Shown here: one piece after another, positions 32,756 to 33,834 of the stretch
Layout: each line of letters starts with the position of its first letter
Position numbering within the stretch: position 1 is the stretch's first letter
Source: CAZEVY01 sp964515555
GTDB lineage: Bacteria; Acidobacteriota; Terriglobia; Bryobacterales; Bryobacteraceae
Direction of reading: 5' to 3'
DNA: 33,834 bases
Assembly: GCA_964515555.1 (NCBI GenBank)
Contig: CAZEVY010000055.1
Coordinates: 1 to 33,834, forward strand
Program-made: the position numbers and the translations under genes
The notes under the pieces: model-generated
The model's database searches: none
What the model was told of the DNA's origin: nothing
Seen by the model: only the letters and a program-made list of their open reading frames with translations

Positions 32756-33834
32756 TCCTTCTCGTAATAACGCACCAGCACCTGGTCGTTCAGACGATTC
32801 GGCTCCGCCTCCACCGGCTGCATGTCGATCGGAAACTGAAAGAGCTGCGCGATCGAGTGCACCTGGAGAAACCGCAGGCCGTTCGGAAGCGCCGGAGGCG
32901 CCTCGTACGGTCCGCCGCCCGCCAGCACGAAGCCCCACTCGCCGAACGACGGCACATAGACGTGATACGGAAACACGCGCAGTCCCGCGCGCTTCAGCGT
33001 CTCCACGATGCACCAGTACGACTGCCGCGCGAACAGCGGTGAGGTGCTTTGCACCGCGATGAATCCACCCGGGCGCACGTGCTTCGCCAGCAGCCGATAG
33101 AACGCCGTCGTGTAGAGCTTGCCGAGGGAAAAACTGGTCGGATCGGGAAAGTCGACCGCCACGAAATCAAACATATCGGCATTGCGGTCGAGCCACGGAA
33201 AGGCGTCGTCGTTGATAACCTTCACCCGCGGCGATTTCAGGGCGCCGCCGTTCAGCCCTGCCAGCAGCGGGTGCTCGGCGAACAGGCGCGTCATCTCCGG
33301 ATCCAGGTCGACCAGCGTGATCGACTCGACGCCCGGGTAACGCAAGGCTTCCCGCGCCGCCAGACCGTCGCCGCCGCCGAGAATCAGCACGCGCCGCGCC
33401 CCGCCGACCGCCGCGAGTCCGGGATGGACCAGCGTCTCGTGATAGCGGTATTCGTCGCGCGAGCTGAACTGGAGGTGCGAGTTGAGGAACAGCCGCACGT
33501 CATCCTTCCAGCGCGTGACGACGATGCGCTGATAGCGCGTCGAGCGCGCCAGGATGACCGGGTCGGAGAAGAGGTTCTCCTCGGCCAGGTCGGTGATGCG
33601 GTCTGCCCCCGCCATCCCGGCGCCCAGCGTGGCCAGTACCGCCAGGCACGCGACCCGCAGCCTTACAGCGCGTGCGATCTGCGCGCGGAACAGGAAGGTC
33701 GACCACAGCGCCACCGCCGCGTTGATCATGCCGAACAGCATCGCCGAGCGCACCAGCCCCAGGCGCGGGACCAGAAGCAGCGGGAACAGCACCGACGCGC
33801 CGAGCGCGCCCAGGTAGTCGAACGTCAGCACGTG
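32734..33834 (-). CDS. Membrane-anchored spermidine-synthase-like protein, C-terminal 366 residues (cut by window edge)
   Basis: The visible part begins inside a hydrophobic region with two or three membrane helices (LGALGASVLFPLLLVPRLGL, SAMLFGMINAAVALWSTFLF, LRVACLAVLATLGAGMA). The soluble spermidine-synthase fold follows: HLQFSSRDEYRYHETLVHPG, the S-adenosyl-binding RRVLILGGGDGLAAREAL, LVDLDPEM, INDDAFPWLD and the active-site region FVAVDFPDPTSFSLGKLYTT. In true spermidine synthases the last motif carries the catalytic Asp as DSTDP or similar; here it is DFPDP, so the aminopropyl acceptor or even the reaction may differ. The frame is open at the right edge; membrane-fused members of this family are typically about 500 residues. 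It is followed by the flavoprotein with a 22-bp overlap. Confidence 0.88.
   Translation of the reverse strand, partial: HVLTFDYLGALGASVLFPLLLVPRLGLVRSAMLFGMINAAVALWSTFLFRAQIARAVRLRVACLAVLATLGAGMAGADRITDLAEENLFSDPVILARSTRYQRIVVTRWKDDVRLFLNSHLQFSSRDEYRYHETLVHPGLAAVGGARRVLILGGGDGLAAREALRYPGVESITLVDLDPEMTRLFAEHPLLAGLNGGALKSPRVKVINDDAFPWLDRNADMFDFVAVDFPDPTSFSLGKLYTTAFYRLLAKHVRPGGFIAVQSTSPLFARQSYWCIVETLKRAGLRVFPYHVYVPSFGEWGFVLAGGGPYEAPPALPNGLRFLQVHSIAQLFQFPIDMQPVEAEPNRLNDQVLVRYYEKEWSQITR

Overview
The window is GC-rich chromosomal DNA with dense, mostly tightly coupled operons. It most likely comes from an acidobacterium of the Solibacter/Bryobacter group. The best pointer is the large secreted protein at 9704-12721: its C-terminal ~220 residues look like the TIGR03437 domain that is greatly expanded in Solibacter-type genomes. 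A b/b' ATP synthase stalk, a decaheme cytochrome paired with an outer-membrane barrel, a Tad secretion locus and MacB-type permeases all fit a Gram-negative, didermic acidobacterium. I saw no rRNA, tRNA, CRISPR array, insertion sequence or prophage.

Layout. (1) 1-2094, minus: the end-proximal part of an ATP synthase operon, b'-b-delta-alpha, with alpha cut by the window edge. (2) 2238-8252, minus: a five-gene unit with overlaps or a 6-bp gap throughout. It runs decaheme c-type cytochrome, cysteine-free outer-membrane barrel, small three-helix membrane protein, secreted two-domain esterase-like protein, and HDAC/AcuC-type deacetylase. The first two look like an MtrA/MtrB (or PioA/PioB, DmsE/DmsF)-type conduit moving electrons across the outer membrane. 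(3) 8345-8689, 9035-9673 and 9704-12721, minus: a small exported DUF5666-like protein, a small beta-barrel, and a 1005-residue beta-propeller protein with the Solibacter-type C-terminal domain. (4) 12963-23053, minus: a Tad/Flp-type locus reading LuxR-type regulator, GT-C-like membrane protein, an unrecognised 91-residue protein, TadV/CpaA peptidase, CpaB, secretin, TadZ, TadA, TadB, TadC and a 30-residue membrane miniprotein. (5) 23286-26200, plus: divergent from that locus, a second partial Tad set of CpaB, TadB and TadC paralogues with no ATPase, secretin or peptidase of its own. (6) 26261-31252, plus: three consecutive membrane-fusion (periplasmic adaptor) proteins and one MacB/FtsX-type permease, all joined by 4-bp stop/start overlaps, with no ATPase gene in view. 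(7) 31256-33834, minus and convergent: a Tat-exported FAD oxidoreductase downstream of a membrane-anchored spermidine-synthase-like enzyme cut by the right edge.

How the parts may work together. Genes in blocks 2 and 4-6 build envelope-spanning machines. Block 2 would carry electrons out through the outer membrane. Blocks 4 and 5 would assemble a pilus-like fibre through a shared TadA motor and secretin, with two inner-membrane platforms. Block 6 would be a tripartite export pump whose ATPase, outer channel or both lie elsewhere. The least explained and most interesting points are the make-up of the block 2 operon, the duplicated Tad platform without a visible pilin, two small translationally coupled ORFs (91 and 30 residues), and the three-adaptor/one-permease cassette. 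All functional statements are inferred from reading the sequence; no database search was run.
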